Assembly (NCBI GenBank): GCA_036346395.1 | Contig: CM070601.1 | Coordinates: 17,047,763-17,111,762 of the forward strand | DNA length: 64,000 nucleotides | Direction of reading: 5' to 3' | Source: Hsuehochloa calcarea | Taxonomy: Eukaryota; Streptophyta; Magnoliopsida; Poales; Poaceae | In this document: piece after piece, positions 22,221 through 33,628 of the stretch | How the letters are laid out: the number at the start of each line of letters is the position of its first letter | Position numbering within the stretch: position 1 is the first letter of the stretch | Translations under genes and position numbers: made by a program | Notes under the pieces: generated by a model | Seen by the model: only the letters and a program-made list of their open reading frames with translations | Told to the model about the DNA's origin: nothing | The model's database searches: none

Positions 22221-24328
22221 TAACAAGATTTATTTTTGGTTGGAATAGTTTCTTGTATTTGTTGCATTAGTAATTCTAATTTGGTGCACAATGTGGTTTC
22301 TCAAATATTGCTGCAAGATGAATTTTGTTGCAATTGCGTTGTTGATTTATTGCACACGTTTTTTTGGTCGTAATGTCTCTTCTCAAATGTTACGACAAAA
22401 TGTATTTGTTGCAATAATATTTTTGATTTTTTGTACAAGAGTAAACTTTTGTTGCGGTAGAGATGTCTATGTATTGCACCGACGAATCCATACTTACTGC
22501 ATCGAGTTGGAATTCTTTTTGTATTTTTGTTGCATCGGAGGAGGGTTTATTACAGAATTATTAATAATTGTTGCGTCTTACTAACTTTCATTGTGCCGTA
22601 TTGGATGATTAAAATTGAATATTTTAAGTTAGATCTGATGAGAAAAAGAGCAGTGAACCATGGAAAAAGCTCCCGTAGAACTCCGGCCGGTAGATGCTCC
22701 CTTGCCGAGAAAGGTGCAGCGACCCTTGGCGGGCACAATTTCATCCAACGTGGAATCACTGACCAACCAATACAAAACAGCGGACAACGACGACCACCTC
22801 GCACGGCACCACCACCAACCGCCCACGACCTGCCAGATCAGAACGCCAATAGACAGCTCAACCACGGCACCCAGCAAAAGGTCCAAAGCCCCACCAATCT
22901 GTTTGAGAAACGGTGATTTAAAGGTTGATGATATGGTATAAAATGCGGTTTTAGCAAATAATTACTATTAATTTCAGCAAGAATAAATGACAGTGAAGCA
23001 TACTTCAACATGCATTTAATTGACCAAATCAACACATACATATAAAGTCTTTCAGTCATTTAAAATGAATAATATGCTCAACATATACCACATGTATCAA
23101 ATTGATTTATGATTTGACATTCATCACAGAGCTGATTAACCGAGCCCACATAATCACTTTGCTATATTTTAGCGCACAATCAAATGCAGAATTTGAAGTC
23201 AATCTAGCACATAAGTAAATAGTCAAAGTGATGCACAAACGAAATATAGAAATACTCACAGAACCAAAGGCACTCAAAGCCAACGAGATGAACCGACAAG
23301 ACGTGTCGCTAAACACTGTCTTAGAAAACCTAGCGTCTCGTTGTGCCGCGCAAAATAGACAAGGTTGACAGAGATACAATACCGATCTTTGCACTTCGGG
23401 ACACACCTACGAACAAAGTTGAGAGAGAGGATAGTGCCGCACAAGATTCACTCAGATGATTCAGCCGAAAAACACCAACATAGCACCAAATAACCGAAGG
23501 TTCTGAAACCCTCTTCCTCCACCAATTTCAATCCAGAGCCAACCAATGCAAGCTCAGACCTCGTAGCTCCAGAATCTTCTCAACTGAAATCCCAAGGAGG
23601 ATGAGGAGACAATGAAACCGGCGGGATGACTCACCAAAGAAAAATCAAAAGCTCACCACCAGCAAAGATGATGATCAGCTAAGGTGGCGCACACGCTCCA
23701 AGATCTTCCCAAAACTGAAGCCCAGATTGATGAGGAAGCAGCAGATCCAGAAATGGGAAAACAATCTGTTGTTTTGATTCTCATGGGTGAGAAAAGAAGA
23801 GAGAGAGAGAGAGAGCCAGACTTAAAGAGGAGGAAGAGGGGATGCATTCGCTGCCAACGGAAGCCGCGGAACCCGCCCAAGCCGGCAGACTCGCCAGCTC
23901 CATGACACATACGACGCTCCCTCCAGGCCGAAGCCAAAAACCGAAGCACCCAAGGCCTCCTCCCTTGATCGGTTGGAGAAAAGGTCATAAGACCTTACCC
24001 TTCCCCTTAACCCTACGACAAGTAGGCCCTCTCTGTTACCCTTTTCTTTTCTATTTAATTTTTTAAACTGAGAACTTATCAAACACCCCTTAAAAAATAC
24101 AACAGATGATTTATAATACAAAACTGATTCCGATTGATTTTAGTATTTAGATAGAAATTTATTATATTCAGAAAGAAAGAGATCAACATATTAATTACGT
24201 ATTGTGTCGATTACTGCGTTCTTGGACACAACACAATTCACCATTTCCATCGGATTCACCGAAGCGCGCAGTCGCGTCACCTCGCCAACGCCGGCCACCG
24301 TATCGTCACCGACGGGGGCGCCCGAACG
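22221..24328. other. TE-like and metacaspase upstream sequence; no gene supported
   Basis: 22270-22440 holds two imperfect copies of an AT-rich unit of about 90 bp (TTCTCAAAT.. TGTTGCAAT..). 22700-22900 resembles the leader of the second metacaspase copy at 26890-27000. 23100-23900 reads on the minus strand like a transcribed leader with CT-rich tracts, including a (GA) microsatellite at 23795-23814, but I find no start to a protein. 24060-24328 is the presumed promoter and 5' UTR of the metacaspase; no clear TATA box. Confidence 0.4.
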
Positions 24329-26590
24329 ATGGGCCGGAAGCGCGCGCTGCTGGTGGGCATCAACTACCCGGGCACCAAGGCGGAGCTCAAGGGCTGCCTC
24401 AACGACGTGGCCCGCATGCGTCGCTGCCTCGTCGACCGCTTCGGCTTCGACGAGGCTGGCATCCGCGTCCTCGCCGACGCCGACCCGGCCGCGACGCAGC
24501 CCACGGGGGCCAACATCCGCCGGGAGCTCGCGCGGCTCGTCGGGGACGCGCGCCCCGGGGACTTCCTCTTCTTCCACTACAGCGGCCACGGCACGCGGCT
24601 GCCGGCCGAGACCGGACAGGACGACGACACCGGCTACGACGAGTGCATCGTGCCCTGCGACATGAACCTTATCACAGGTGATTCTGATCTGCGTGCCTTT
24701 TGTTGTTGTTCTATCTCGGACTAATCAAGAAGTGGGGATCGAGTGGTAGGTGAGATTTGAGAACGACGTCTGAAGAGCCTCTTATCTGAATGCCGCGCTC
24801 TATGACTTGGCAAGTTAGCATTGCGGTAATTTCTGATTGGATTGGTTGTTAGATTACTAAAGTTCCAGATAGAACATTGTGGTAATCTCAGTGCATGATC
24901 GGTTTGGTTGTCACTTGTCAGATGACTAAGGTTTCCGAATTCAGATAGCACAAGATTTTAGTATACAATTTACTCGTCCAAGCAATATCATTTTTGCCCC
25001 CGAAATGTATAGAAGCTGAAGCCGGCACAAAGGGCTTCATCTCTCTAGTAATACTTATAGGAGCTGCTATCTTTTAAATGCGAGGATTCTATACCTAAGA
25101 TTTTGATTGCATAGCACGTCCATGTTGTAACCAAAGTAATAATACACTGTAAATTTCTAGTTTAAAAGTTTGATCTGGTATAGTGTAATTCCTGAAGCCG
25201 TGCTACTTATGCAAGGAAGCTGCGTCCTTAAACCAAATACCAAGTAAGTTTTAGGCGTGCAGAGGGTATCGAGTCAATTCAAAACCCACCTAAAAAAAGT
25301 TAATTCAAAACAGTTGTGGAAGAGAATCAAGTTGAACCGTAACAAGTGAGTAGGGTCGTCCAAATTTAAACCAAAAATGTTATTTTAACAGAAGAGCAGT
25401 AAGTCGGCAAGAAGGTCATATTTGAATTTGCCAATTCTCTGCTTGCCCGATTCATGAATTTGTGCATTTTTCTTCAACTGGGATGCTTTGTGCGTGCCTA
25501 CTGGTGATTCTTACTTAGGCAGTTAAGCTGATGAGTATCTGCAGATAATTTGCTAGTGCTGTTACATCGACTTTCAAATCTCAACTATCGAGAAGGCATC
25601 AGATACATATAAATAGAGCAGTAACTAACATCTTACATCTCCTCTTGTCAAGAGCATCCTAATTTTCTTCTATGCACTGCAGACCAAGATTTCACAGAGC
25701 TTGTGCGGAAAGTCCCTGATGGCTGCCTGTTCACCATAGTCTCCGACTCCTGCCACAGTGGTGGCCTACTTGACAAGACCAAGGAGCAGATTGGGCACAG
25801 CACCAAGCAGAACCAGACCCAGCATGGCAAACGGGAAGAGCGGTCTGATTCTGGCACCGGCTTCCGGTCCTTCCTCAAAGAGACCGTCCGCGACGTGTTC
25901 GAGTCTCAAGGAGTTCACCTCCCTCACCGTGGCCACCATCAGAGCAGCCACAGCAACAGTGGGGGTGAGGAGCCGCACACGGGCTCAGCCACACATGGTC
26001 GCATCAAGAACCGGTCGCTGCCTCTCTCGACATTGATCGAGATGCTCAAGGAGAAGACCGGGAAGGACGACATTGAGGTTGGCTCGATCCGAATGACGCT
26101 GTTCCACCTCTTCGGCGACGACGCCAGCCCCAAGATCAAGAAGTTCATGAAGGTCATGCTGGGCAAGCTCCAGCAGGGCCAGCACGGCGGCGTCGTGGGC
26201 TTCGTGGGCGCCCTGGCACAGGAGTTCCTGAAGGCTAAGCTGGAGGGCAAGGAAGAAGAAGAGGTGGACGCCCTCAAGCCGGCCATGAAACAAGAGGTGC
26301 ACAGCGTCCAGGAGGTGTACGCCGGAACGACGGCGAGGGTGCCTAGCAACGGCGTCCTGATCAGCGGGTGCCAGACCGACCAGACATCGGCGGACGCGAC
26401 CACGCTGCAGGGCGTGTCCTACGGCGCGCTCAGCAACGCCATCCAGACCATCCTGGCGAACAAGAACAAGAAGGTGACGAACAAGGAGCTCGTGCTGAAA
26501 GCGCGCGAGCTGCTGTCCAAGCAGGGGTACACCCAGCAGCCTGGGCTTTACTGCAGCGATGAGCACACTAGTGTGGCTTTCATATGCTGA
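24329..26590 (+). CDS. Type II metacaspase, two exons (24329-24677, 25683-26590)
   Basis: It encodes a 418-residue cysteine peptidase of clan CD that cleaves after Arg or Lys, is normally Ca2+-activated and acts in plant cell death and damage signalling. Exon 1 starts MGRKRALLVGINYPGTKAEL and contains the catalytic His in HYSGHGT (His87). Exon 2 carries the catalytic Cys in SDSCHSGG (Cys140). Both exons belong to the p20-like domain. A long linker follows (about 150-230) without an N-terminal prodomain, which defines type II. The basic KEKTGKDD segment (about 239-246) lies where AtMC4 self-cleaves. The p10-like part ends in VAFIC. The splice is ATCACAG|GTGATT .. TGCAG|ACCAAG (phase 1), at the conserved position. 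Length and motifs are intact, so it is probably functional. A rice orthologue would be OsMC4 or OsMC5. Confidence 0.95.
24678..25682 (+). other. Metacaspase intron
   Basis: 1005-bp AT-rich intron with GT..AG ends. I see no inserted element with recognisable termini. Confidence 0.9.
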
Positions 26591-27082
26591 AAGTCTGAAC
26601 CATCAGTTGTGTTGTGTGGAGACTGCTGCTATCTTTGTCCATTGATGGGAGATTTTCCTATCCCCTCGCGTGTCAACTTTCAAGTGCTATCGTCTTATCT
26701 GTGGTTTGTGGAGGGTGTTTTGTTAAGAACAGAACGGACTGTTTCAGTACAGAACAACATTCTATGAGGTATACTTGACTACACACATAATGTACCAGAT
26801 TTGCTTTCTCAAAATGGGGGATAGAGAGAATGTCATTTGCACTATCCTATAAAGCTGCCATTTTCAAAACGAAATTATTTTCGCTGGCAGCGACGAGCAC
26901 CTCGGACGAGAGCACTCAGAGCTCCACCAACCCACCCACGAGCTACCAGGTCGGAACGCCGATCGACAGCTCGCCACCCCACAAACCCAACCGGTCGGCG
27001 TTCCGACAGCTGCCACCTCCATTGAAGAACGCACTGAAAACGCACAGCCTCGGCGTCGATCTCGCTGCCTCGCCGGCGGATG

Positions 27083-27313
27083 ATGGGCCAGAAGCGTGCG
27101 GTGCTGGTGGGTATGAACTACCCCAGCACGGAGGGGGAGCTGAAGGGCCGCCTGAACGACGTGGCCCGCATGCGCTCGTCGGGGAAGCGCGGCTCAGGGA
27201 CTTCCTCTTGTTCCACTACAGTGGCCACGGCATGCAGCTGCCAGCTGCGACCGGCCAGGACGACGACACTGGCTACGACGAGTGCATTGTGCCATGCGAC
27301 ATTGTCACAGTGA
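27083..27313 (+). pseudogene. Second metacaspase copy, exon 1 with 115-bp deletion
   Basis: This tandem copy lies about 490 bp after the stop of the first gene. It starts MGQKRAVLVGMNYPSTEGEL and follows the first gene closely, but bases equivalent to 24421-24535 are missing at CGCATGCG|CTCGTCGGGG. The 115-bp loss shifts the frame, so the stretch with HYSGHGM and DECIVPCD lies in another frame. The end of the exon (GACATTGTCACAGTGACG) has lost bases next to the splice donor. An upstream ATG at 27080 is also in frame. The gene cannot produce an active peptidase. The rest of it lies at 43009-43103. Confidence 0.92.
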
Positions 27314-27470
27314 CGGCCCACCGACCGGACGAAGACACCGAGCAAGAGCACACCTTAACCCAGTCTAAGGGTATCAGGTACCTCTTCGTACAAAACAAAG
27401 GGTACAGGGCAGTAGCGGAGTCAGGAATTTGATGTTAGAGGTGCACACACAAAGTAATACCGGGTACGAT

Positions 27471-27840
27471 TAGTTCAAACCAGAAAAAGTTACCGGTTGG
27501 GAAAAAATTCAGAGCCTAGCGAACCCGGTTACCAGAATTTTTGAATTTATTTCGGCCAAAATTTTCGAATCAAAATTGATTTTTTTGTGAACTTCAAACA
27601 AAAAATACAGAAAAAATTGCATAGCTAAGGTTCGAACCCAAAACCAACATCTTCAAGACTAAGGGTGTTTGCACTATTGTGTTTGCATATGGTTACAAAA
27701 TTTCTTTATATTTATTAAAAAAACTAGCAAATTTGAATTTTTTTTGGCCAGTTGGAAATTTTACCAGATGGGTCCGGTAAATCCGATTTTCACCGGTAAC
27801 CGCCGAAATTTCATCAAAAAAGTTTTCCTGGTTCAAACTA
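27471..27840. mobile_element. MITE-like element with terminal inverted repeats
   Basis: The left end TAGTTCAAACCAG pairs with the right end CTGGTTCAAACTA as an imperfect inverted repeat, and inner segments (GGTTACCG, CCGGTAACC) also pair. It is 370 bp, AT-rich and non-coding. No clear target duplication, so the superfamily is undecided. Confidence 0.6.
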
Positions 27841-29060
27841 TGCATGCCCAATGAAGCCAGGAATTTGCCCTTTAGAAGTAATAAAACGTCAAGAAAAAAA
27901 AAGAACAGAGGAAATTATCTACTAGTATTTTTTTCGTATGTCATTGCTATAGTTATCAATTTGGAAAATAACTTGCATAATAATATGAATGTGAAAAAAA
28001 TGGAAGTTGCTCCATACGCACATGCGATTGTAGCTAGCCGAGATGACACCACGACAGAACAAAATGTTGCGCCGAGAACCGAAACGTTTCGTCAGAACAG
28101 ATGCCAAAAGCCTTCACTAGCTTCTACAACTAGTCTTTTGTGATAGTACTCTATGTGATCGATTGTACAATGACTTAGGAAGGTGTGGGTGCGGGTGCCT
28201 CAGTACCTGGCGACTTGCTCTAGTTGGTAGCCTGGTGGGTTGAATTGTTGAAATAGTCACCAAGTGTCCAACTGCTGAGTGCTTATACCTAATAATAATA
28301 ATAATTTTTTTGGGTATTTATTTTTGGGGGTGCCCGTGCACCAGGGGCACCCCCTGGCGCCGTGAAGGTCGACACAGCAGCCTCGACCAACAGGTACAAC
28401 AATGTAACAAGACAATTTTAAAATACCTTGAAATTTGTATGAAATTTATGGGATTTCAAAAAACTTTTATTGCATTATGAGAATTTCCAAAAAAAAGCTT
28501 GGATTTCAAAAAGGTAAATCAAATTCCTTGCTCTAAGCAGGAATTATCAAAATCTGCAACTTGAATAAGGCGTTAAATCTCCTCATAATTTGAATTCCAA
28601 ATTCAAATCTATTTATGAAAAAATCAAATCTAAAGTATAAAGTCTTTTCCCTCTCTCTCTCTCCCCCCTTGGGCCGCATCATTCCTCACCGGCCTAGCCT
28701 TCCCTCTCCCTCGGTCCGCTCGCGCACGCCCCTGACCCAGCTGTGCACCAGTGTGCTCGCGCCACTCACTCGTGCTCGCCTCTCACGGCCCAGAACACAC
28801 TGGCCAAGCAACGCGCCACAACCGCTCAGCGGTCGACCGCCCGCCCCGCGTTCACTAACAAGTGGATCCCACCTATTAGGCCACATCACTATACATCTTC
28901 TCCGCGCACCCGCTCGCCAGTAGTGCGGTGTCAGATCGCCTCGATCCTCGCACTCTCTCTTGCAACGCCGCCACCTCGTCCCATTGTCGCACCAGGCCCT
29001 ACACGCCCTTCGTTCGGGTGCCCGCGCCACGCATGCAAGACAACAGCAGTGTAGCGTGTA
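27841..29060. other. Unassigned insert between the metacaspase halves
   Basis: It includes an (ATA) microsatellite at 28290-28304, a G/C palindromic segment at 28328-28362 (GGTGCCCGTGCACCAGGGGC) and a GC-rich block at 28670-29050 with CT repeats at 28650. No protein family recognised on either strand. Confidence 0.4.
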
Positions 29061-29068
29061 GTGCTAGC

Positions 29069-29415
29069 CAGAGTTATCAACATCGTATCTAAATCGATAC
29101 AAAGTAGCCCTACGTACCGTGCCGACCTCAATACCGATCATACCAGCTTGATACGGTCAATACCGGCCATATCAGTGGAATTGATGATACCGTCTATTGA
29201 ACTAAATATTATATTTGATAGTGCTACTATGTATTTGGAATAATACTACAAATGATATTTGGTGTGCATATAATTAAACAAATTATACTTATAAATATAT
29301 ATACTCGTATTATTATATTAAATCCGAAAACGGTACGCCATTATGGACCGGTACCAGAACGTACCATTCCAAGAACCAAACCGATATGACCCCCGGTACG
29401 GTATTGACAACTTTG
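29069..29415. mobile_element. hAT-type MITE, 8-bp TSD GTGCTAGC
   Basis: Termini are CAGAGTTATCAA and TTGACAACTTTG, an imperfect inverted pair, flanked by GTGCTAGC at 29061-29068 and 29416-29423. An 8-bp duplication and CAGAGTT-like ends fit the hAT superfamily. At 347 bp with no ORF it is non-autonomous. It contains repeated phrases around ATACCG and GGTACC. Confidence 0.88.
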
Positions 29416-29749
29416 GTGCTAGCGGCAGCGACATCACTACTACAGAAAAGATAATCACAGATGGTTCAAAATCGTCATCACATAAGGTTTGAACCATCTG
29501 ACTTTATAAGTTAGTGATACTATGTGGTAATTACAGACGATTTTTGAACCGTATGTGAAAAAAGCTAACACAGACAGTTATGAACAATAACCGTCTGTGA
29601 TAGTCAATTATCATAGACGGTTTTTTGATATATTTTTTTGTATTGCAAAATTTTTTAGCAAAACCAATCAATTGTTGGACAGTAGTTTCAATATACTCTT
29701 TAGATAGTTTGCAAGAAGGTAATTAAAAGATGCATACTCTTTTTCTCTC

Positions 29750-30130
29750 TCAATCAATGGCTCACTCTTGACGAGTACGAGGTCGAGTAGAGGCGCCCAT
29801 CTTGAACCGAATTGGCCTCCATTGTTGACCACATATGGGGGTCGTCATTGAGGACGAAATCTGATAAAATGTAGGCGACGAAATTAGAGTGAGAAGAAAA
29901 CTAGGGCGGGGATTTGGAGGGCAAAACTTTGTGCTCACTTGAGGCCAAGATGGGGGGCGGCCAGATTGGCGATATTGGTCAAGCCGCAACTCCCGCTCAC
30001 CGGAGGTGCCGTGAAACAGCAGGCTGCGTCTCCTTACCGAACTGCGTCAGGGAATTGAGGGCGGTCGTCGAAGCCCGGTGTGGGGAGAGGAGAGGGAGAG
30101 ACTGATTGAAGACAAGGCGGAGTGGGTGGC
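29750..30130 (-). other. GC-rich inner arm of the CACTA element
   Basis: The minus strand has a short open frame (29989-29762) without recognisable domain. Such GC-rich leader-like segments are common next to CACTA sub-terminal repeats. No gene is claimed. Confidence 0.3.
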
Positions 30131-30839
30131 TATAATATATAAGAACAACGCAAAAATTTCACCTCCCGCGCACGCGTTCAAAAAATTTCGCCCCCCGCGG
30201 CGAATCACAGACGATTTCAAACAAAAACCATCTGTGATGTAATATCACAGACGATTCTTGTCCAGAACTGTTTCTGATACTTCACAGATGGTTTTTTAAC
30301 ATGAACCGTATGTGATTTTACTATGAGTTGAAAAAAAAATGCAAAACTGTGATTTTACCATGACTTGAAATGCCTAACTCTGTGATTTCAAGTCATGATA
30401 AAATCAGGGAGTAAGACATCAAGCTATGGTAAAATCAGGGAGTTAGACATTTCAAATCATGGTAAAATCAGAGTAAGATTACAATGTGCAGCACTGCCGA
30501 ACAAAGCACTTAGCCTGAGAAACTGAGTGCCAAGGGCTTCCGTTTCTGAATTCAGAAACTAGAAAGTCATCAACTTACAACAAGAAATTAATATACATGA
30601 TTCATCACAACTATATATAGATCAATATACCATTTTGTTATTTAATTTTCTATCAATCCTACCATGCAAGCTGTGTACGAAGATCCCGAACTTGACAATG
30701 GCTCCACAAACAATGGGTAGAGTTGTCCATTGGAAAAAGGACAAGGAAGTAAGGACACAATTAGCCCCTTAAAGCACTATAATTCCTAAACTAGCCTTAC
30801 GAACTTTAAAATTCTATTTTTAGCCTCCTCCTGGCGCAT

Positions 30840-31202
30840 GTTGTCGTCGTGGACGGCAGAATCTCACCTACTGCCATCGGTGAGGTGGTGCAATCGACGA
30901 TGATGGCAGCCAGGCTGAGAGGAAGAAGATGGTCCTGCGGGACAACACGTGGAGCACCAAGTGCTGGAGCTTGGCAATTTCACTCATATGCGTGTCTAAC
31001 TCACTTAACCTCCTCACACCGGTGTCGCCACTGCCAATGCACACCGCCAAGACGACGTCGGCTAGCACAGCTGTGTAAACGATGTTGCTGCCAGCCGTGC
31101 CAAGCATGTAGGCCGAGGCCTTCCGCAACATCTCGGCCTCACCAACTCCACGCTTGGTCGTCGTCGTCCGCCATCACCGTCACCAACATCGTCCATAAAG
31201 AT
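30840..31202 (-). pseudogene. Gene-like sequence inside the CACTA, left of the LTR element
   Basis: GC-rich sequence with an open minus-strand frame from 31131 to 30868 (MLRKASAYMLGTAGSNIVYT..) that I cannot assign. It probably belongs with 41448-41870 as one captured fragment split by the LTR element. Part of it (GTCCATAAAGATCACCAC) is repeated at 31302-31318, across the presumed insertion junction. Confidence 0.4.
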
Positions 31203-31539
31203 CACCACCGTGGGTGAAAGATCTTTTGGTTCTTGGTTGTCGGTGATTAATGACGTCCGCCATCTTGATGCCCTCTTTTTTTCCGTGAAGGAGGTTCATT
31301 TGTCCATAAAGATCACCACAAAAATATAGGATTGAACTCAACCTTAAGTTATGTAGTTTATATACTCAATTGTTCTCTCATTTATCATCATTAAATTTAT
31401 GAAAATTTAAATGGTTATCATCAATTACCAAAGAGGAAAGATTGAGGTATCTTGTCCCACCATTATGAGTTAATGGTATGGTGTGGTAATTAATGATGAT
31501 CACATTGTGGAACTAACATTTTCCATGAGTTGGATATAC

Positions 31540-31830
31540 GGTTATGTTCCAGATGATGAAGACTTGGGATGATCATGAGTTGATCATCAAGTCAAGAGCT
31601 TGGTGTAAATGATGCATCATGAGTTGATGCTTATCAAGAAGAGATGATCATGAGTTGATCATCAAGACAAGAGAAGACCCATCATGTGTTGATGGAGGTC
31701 AAGTGAAGGATTGCATCATGTGTTGATGCATGTGAAGACTCGGGATGGAGAAATCATCATGTGTTGATGATGTTCAAGACAAGATCCCAAGTGAAGAAAT
31801 CATCATGAGTCGATGAGTGTCAAAGTTAAA
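31540..31830. repeat. Hairpin array in the 5' LTR
   Basis: At least six short inverted repeats of the type CATCATGTGTTGATG, some extended to ATGATCATGAGTTGATCAT, follow one another about every 40-50 bp. The 3' LTR holds the same array at 39640-39890. Confidence 0.8.
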
Positions 31831-32069
31831 GACCCGGACTTGAAGTGTTGATGTGCGTCATCAAGCTTCAAGAAGATGCAAGGCAAAGGTATGACTAGCT
31901 AGGGCTAAGGATGTGTTCCTAGTCTTTTACCGGTCTTGGTGTTTGGTTGGAAGACCGGATTGCTAGTATAGGTTGCCGTACTATTAAGAGGGGTCTTAAC
32001 TAGTAGTTTGAGTTAGTCATGTGTTGATAGCTCACTATATTTGCTCTAGCTCATCTATGCATGGAGCTA

Positions 32070-32300
32070 TTATTTGCGAATGTGTTTTGCAAATAGCCGA
32101 TGCTCATGCATTCAACCCTTGTAGCATGTGACTTAAGTTTGCAAATGCGTTTTGCAAATGGTGTAAGTCCATGTACCTTTTTCCTTGTGGTATGATTCCA
32201 AAAGTTGGCAAATGTGTTTTGCAACTTGTTGGGAATCTTGCTTGTGACTCTTGTTGGCATAGCTTGTCAATTAGCAAATGTGTTTTGCAATTGAAGTTGT
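32070..32300. repeat. Four copies of GCAAATGTGTTTTGCAA
   Basis: Near 32076, 32140, 32207 and 32274 the sequence reads TTTGCAAATGNGTTTTGCAAA or a shortened form. Each can fold as a hairpin with the loop TGTG or TGCG. The 3' LTR has the same four near 40145, 40208, 40275 and 40342. Confidence 0.8.
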
Positions 32301-32329
32301 TGAAAAAGCCATTTCTGACTTCTGTCAGG

Positions 32330-32750
32330 AAAATCGGAAGTTCCGGTAGTTTAACGGCGGAAGTTCCGCACCCCGGACAGTCCGATTTTCCGCGGCTTGA
32401 TTTTTCCAGAGAGCGGTCGGTTTAGGGACTTAGCCGATTTTCCAAGTGCGGAAGTTCCGGAGTGTATTGAGCGGAACTTCCGATATATCGGATGCTCCGA
32501 AATCCGGCGGTTGGTTTTTTCCAGAGAAGCACCATTTTGGGGACTTAGCCAAAATTCGAGGTGCGGTCGTTCCGCTATGTGTTGAGCGGAACTTCCGAAG
32601 AATCGGAACTTCCGATATTTAGTTGGCGGTAGTTCCGGACTAAAATCAAACGGCTAGTTTTCTCGTCTGACATAGCCGTTACGGTGCCTTTTCTCTCTCC
32701 TGCGGTAGTTCCGGCCTTTGTACGGCGGAACTTCCGATTGTCCTGATTTT
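32330..32750. repeat. CGGAACTTCCG / CGGAAGTTCCG palindrome array, 5' LTR
   Basis: About a dozen full or partial copies of the palindrome lie upstream of the TATA box. Related copies are in the 3' LTR (40390-40790) and in the internal region (36045-36215 and 36620-36690). Confidence 0.85.
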
Positions 32751-33575
32751 TCAGGGATTTGTCTCCCAACGGCTAGTTCTTGTGTGTGGGCTATATATAG
32801 CCACCTTGGCCGGCTGTGGGAGGTTGCTGAAGTTGCTTAGAACTATTGTGAACTCTTTGTGAGCCTCTTGAGCTAAGAGCAAACCTCTATTCTCTTTTGT
32901 GCATGTGTTGCACTTGGTGAGATTAGAGAGTAAACCCTAAGTGCATGTGTTGCCTTAGGTAGTGGATTGTGTATCCACGTGAGCGTTGACACTTGATTAG
33001 TTCAAGTGAAAGTTCGGATTTGTTACTCTTGGTGTTTGCCGACACCTAGACGGCGTGGAGGCGTCGTGCTCGGTGACCTTCTCAAGAAGCTTGTGAGAAG
33101 GCCCGACGGTTGTGAGTGGTTTGGTGCTCGCCATCTCCGGAGTGGAGGAAGAGCAACCATAGTTGAGCGAGGTGTTGGTTCGGTTTGGAACCGGTCCAAG
33201 TGTTGGACTTACCTCGGAGGTGTGTGCTCATTTGAGGAGCCGGTCCAACGCGGGTTGGGCTTACCTCAACGTGGATTAGGGGAGACCGGCAAGTCTCCGA
33301 ACACCACGGTAAAACATAATCGTGTCATCCTGTGTTTACTTGTGCTTTACTTTGAGCAATTTACATTCTTGCTTTAATTGCTTATATATCTTGTATGATT
33401 GCTCATATTGTATTGTGTTCATATTGTCGGTGCACTTACTTGAGCCTAGTTGATTTAGGTTTTAATTGTGCAAAACCAATTCGCTATTAGCTTCCGCATT
33501 TATTTATTGGTTTAGCCCGATAAAGTTTTTAAACCGCCTATTCACCCCCTCTAGTCGGCCACCTCGATCTTACAA

Positions 33576-33587
33576 GTGGTATCGAGC
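33576..33587 (+). promoter_or_regulatory. Primer binding site, initiator-Met tRNA type (one base shorter)
   Basis: GTGGTATCGAGC follows the LTR end. Compared with the usual TGGTATCAGAGC one A is missing. Confidence 0.8.
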
Positions 33588-33628
33588 TTGGTCTCTCATT
33601 TATTAGACTTAACCGCCTAGAGAGTAAA

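Larger units (their letters stand above)
31203..33574 (+). mobile_element. 5' LTR of a sirevirus-like LTR element
   Basis: The right end is certain: ..CGATCTTACA at 33574, two bases before a TGGTATCGAGC primer binding site. The left end is ambiguous. TGAAAGATCT at 31203 is the inverted match of AGATCTTACA-type ends, but clear identity with the 3' LTR begins only at 31316 (AAAATATAGGATTGAACTC) and has a gap of about 250 bp. The LTR carries a TATA box (CTATATATAG, 32791-32800), hairpin repeats (31540-31830), GCAAATG repeats (32070-32300) and CGGAACTTCCG palindromes (32330-32750). Confidence 0.8.

Noticed and set aside
24064..24090. PIF/Harbinger-like end (TTATCAAACACCCC followed by TTA) upstream of the metacaspase
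   Set aside because: No matching inverted partner with TTA duplication was found nearby.
25985..26566. 193-codon minus-strand frame over metacaspase exon 2
   Set aside because: Antisense shadow of the intact, conserved plus-strand gene.
31203..31320. GTCCATAAAGATCACCAC repeated at 31185-31202 region and 31302-31318 as a target site duplication
   Set aside because: Both copies lie on the left side of the LTR element, about 110 bp apart, and are too long for an LTR target duplication; more likely a local duplication or filler at the junction.
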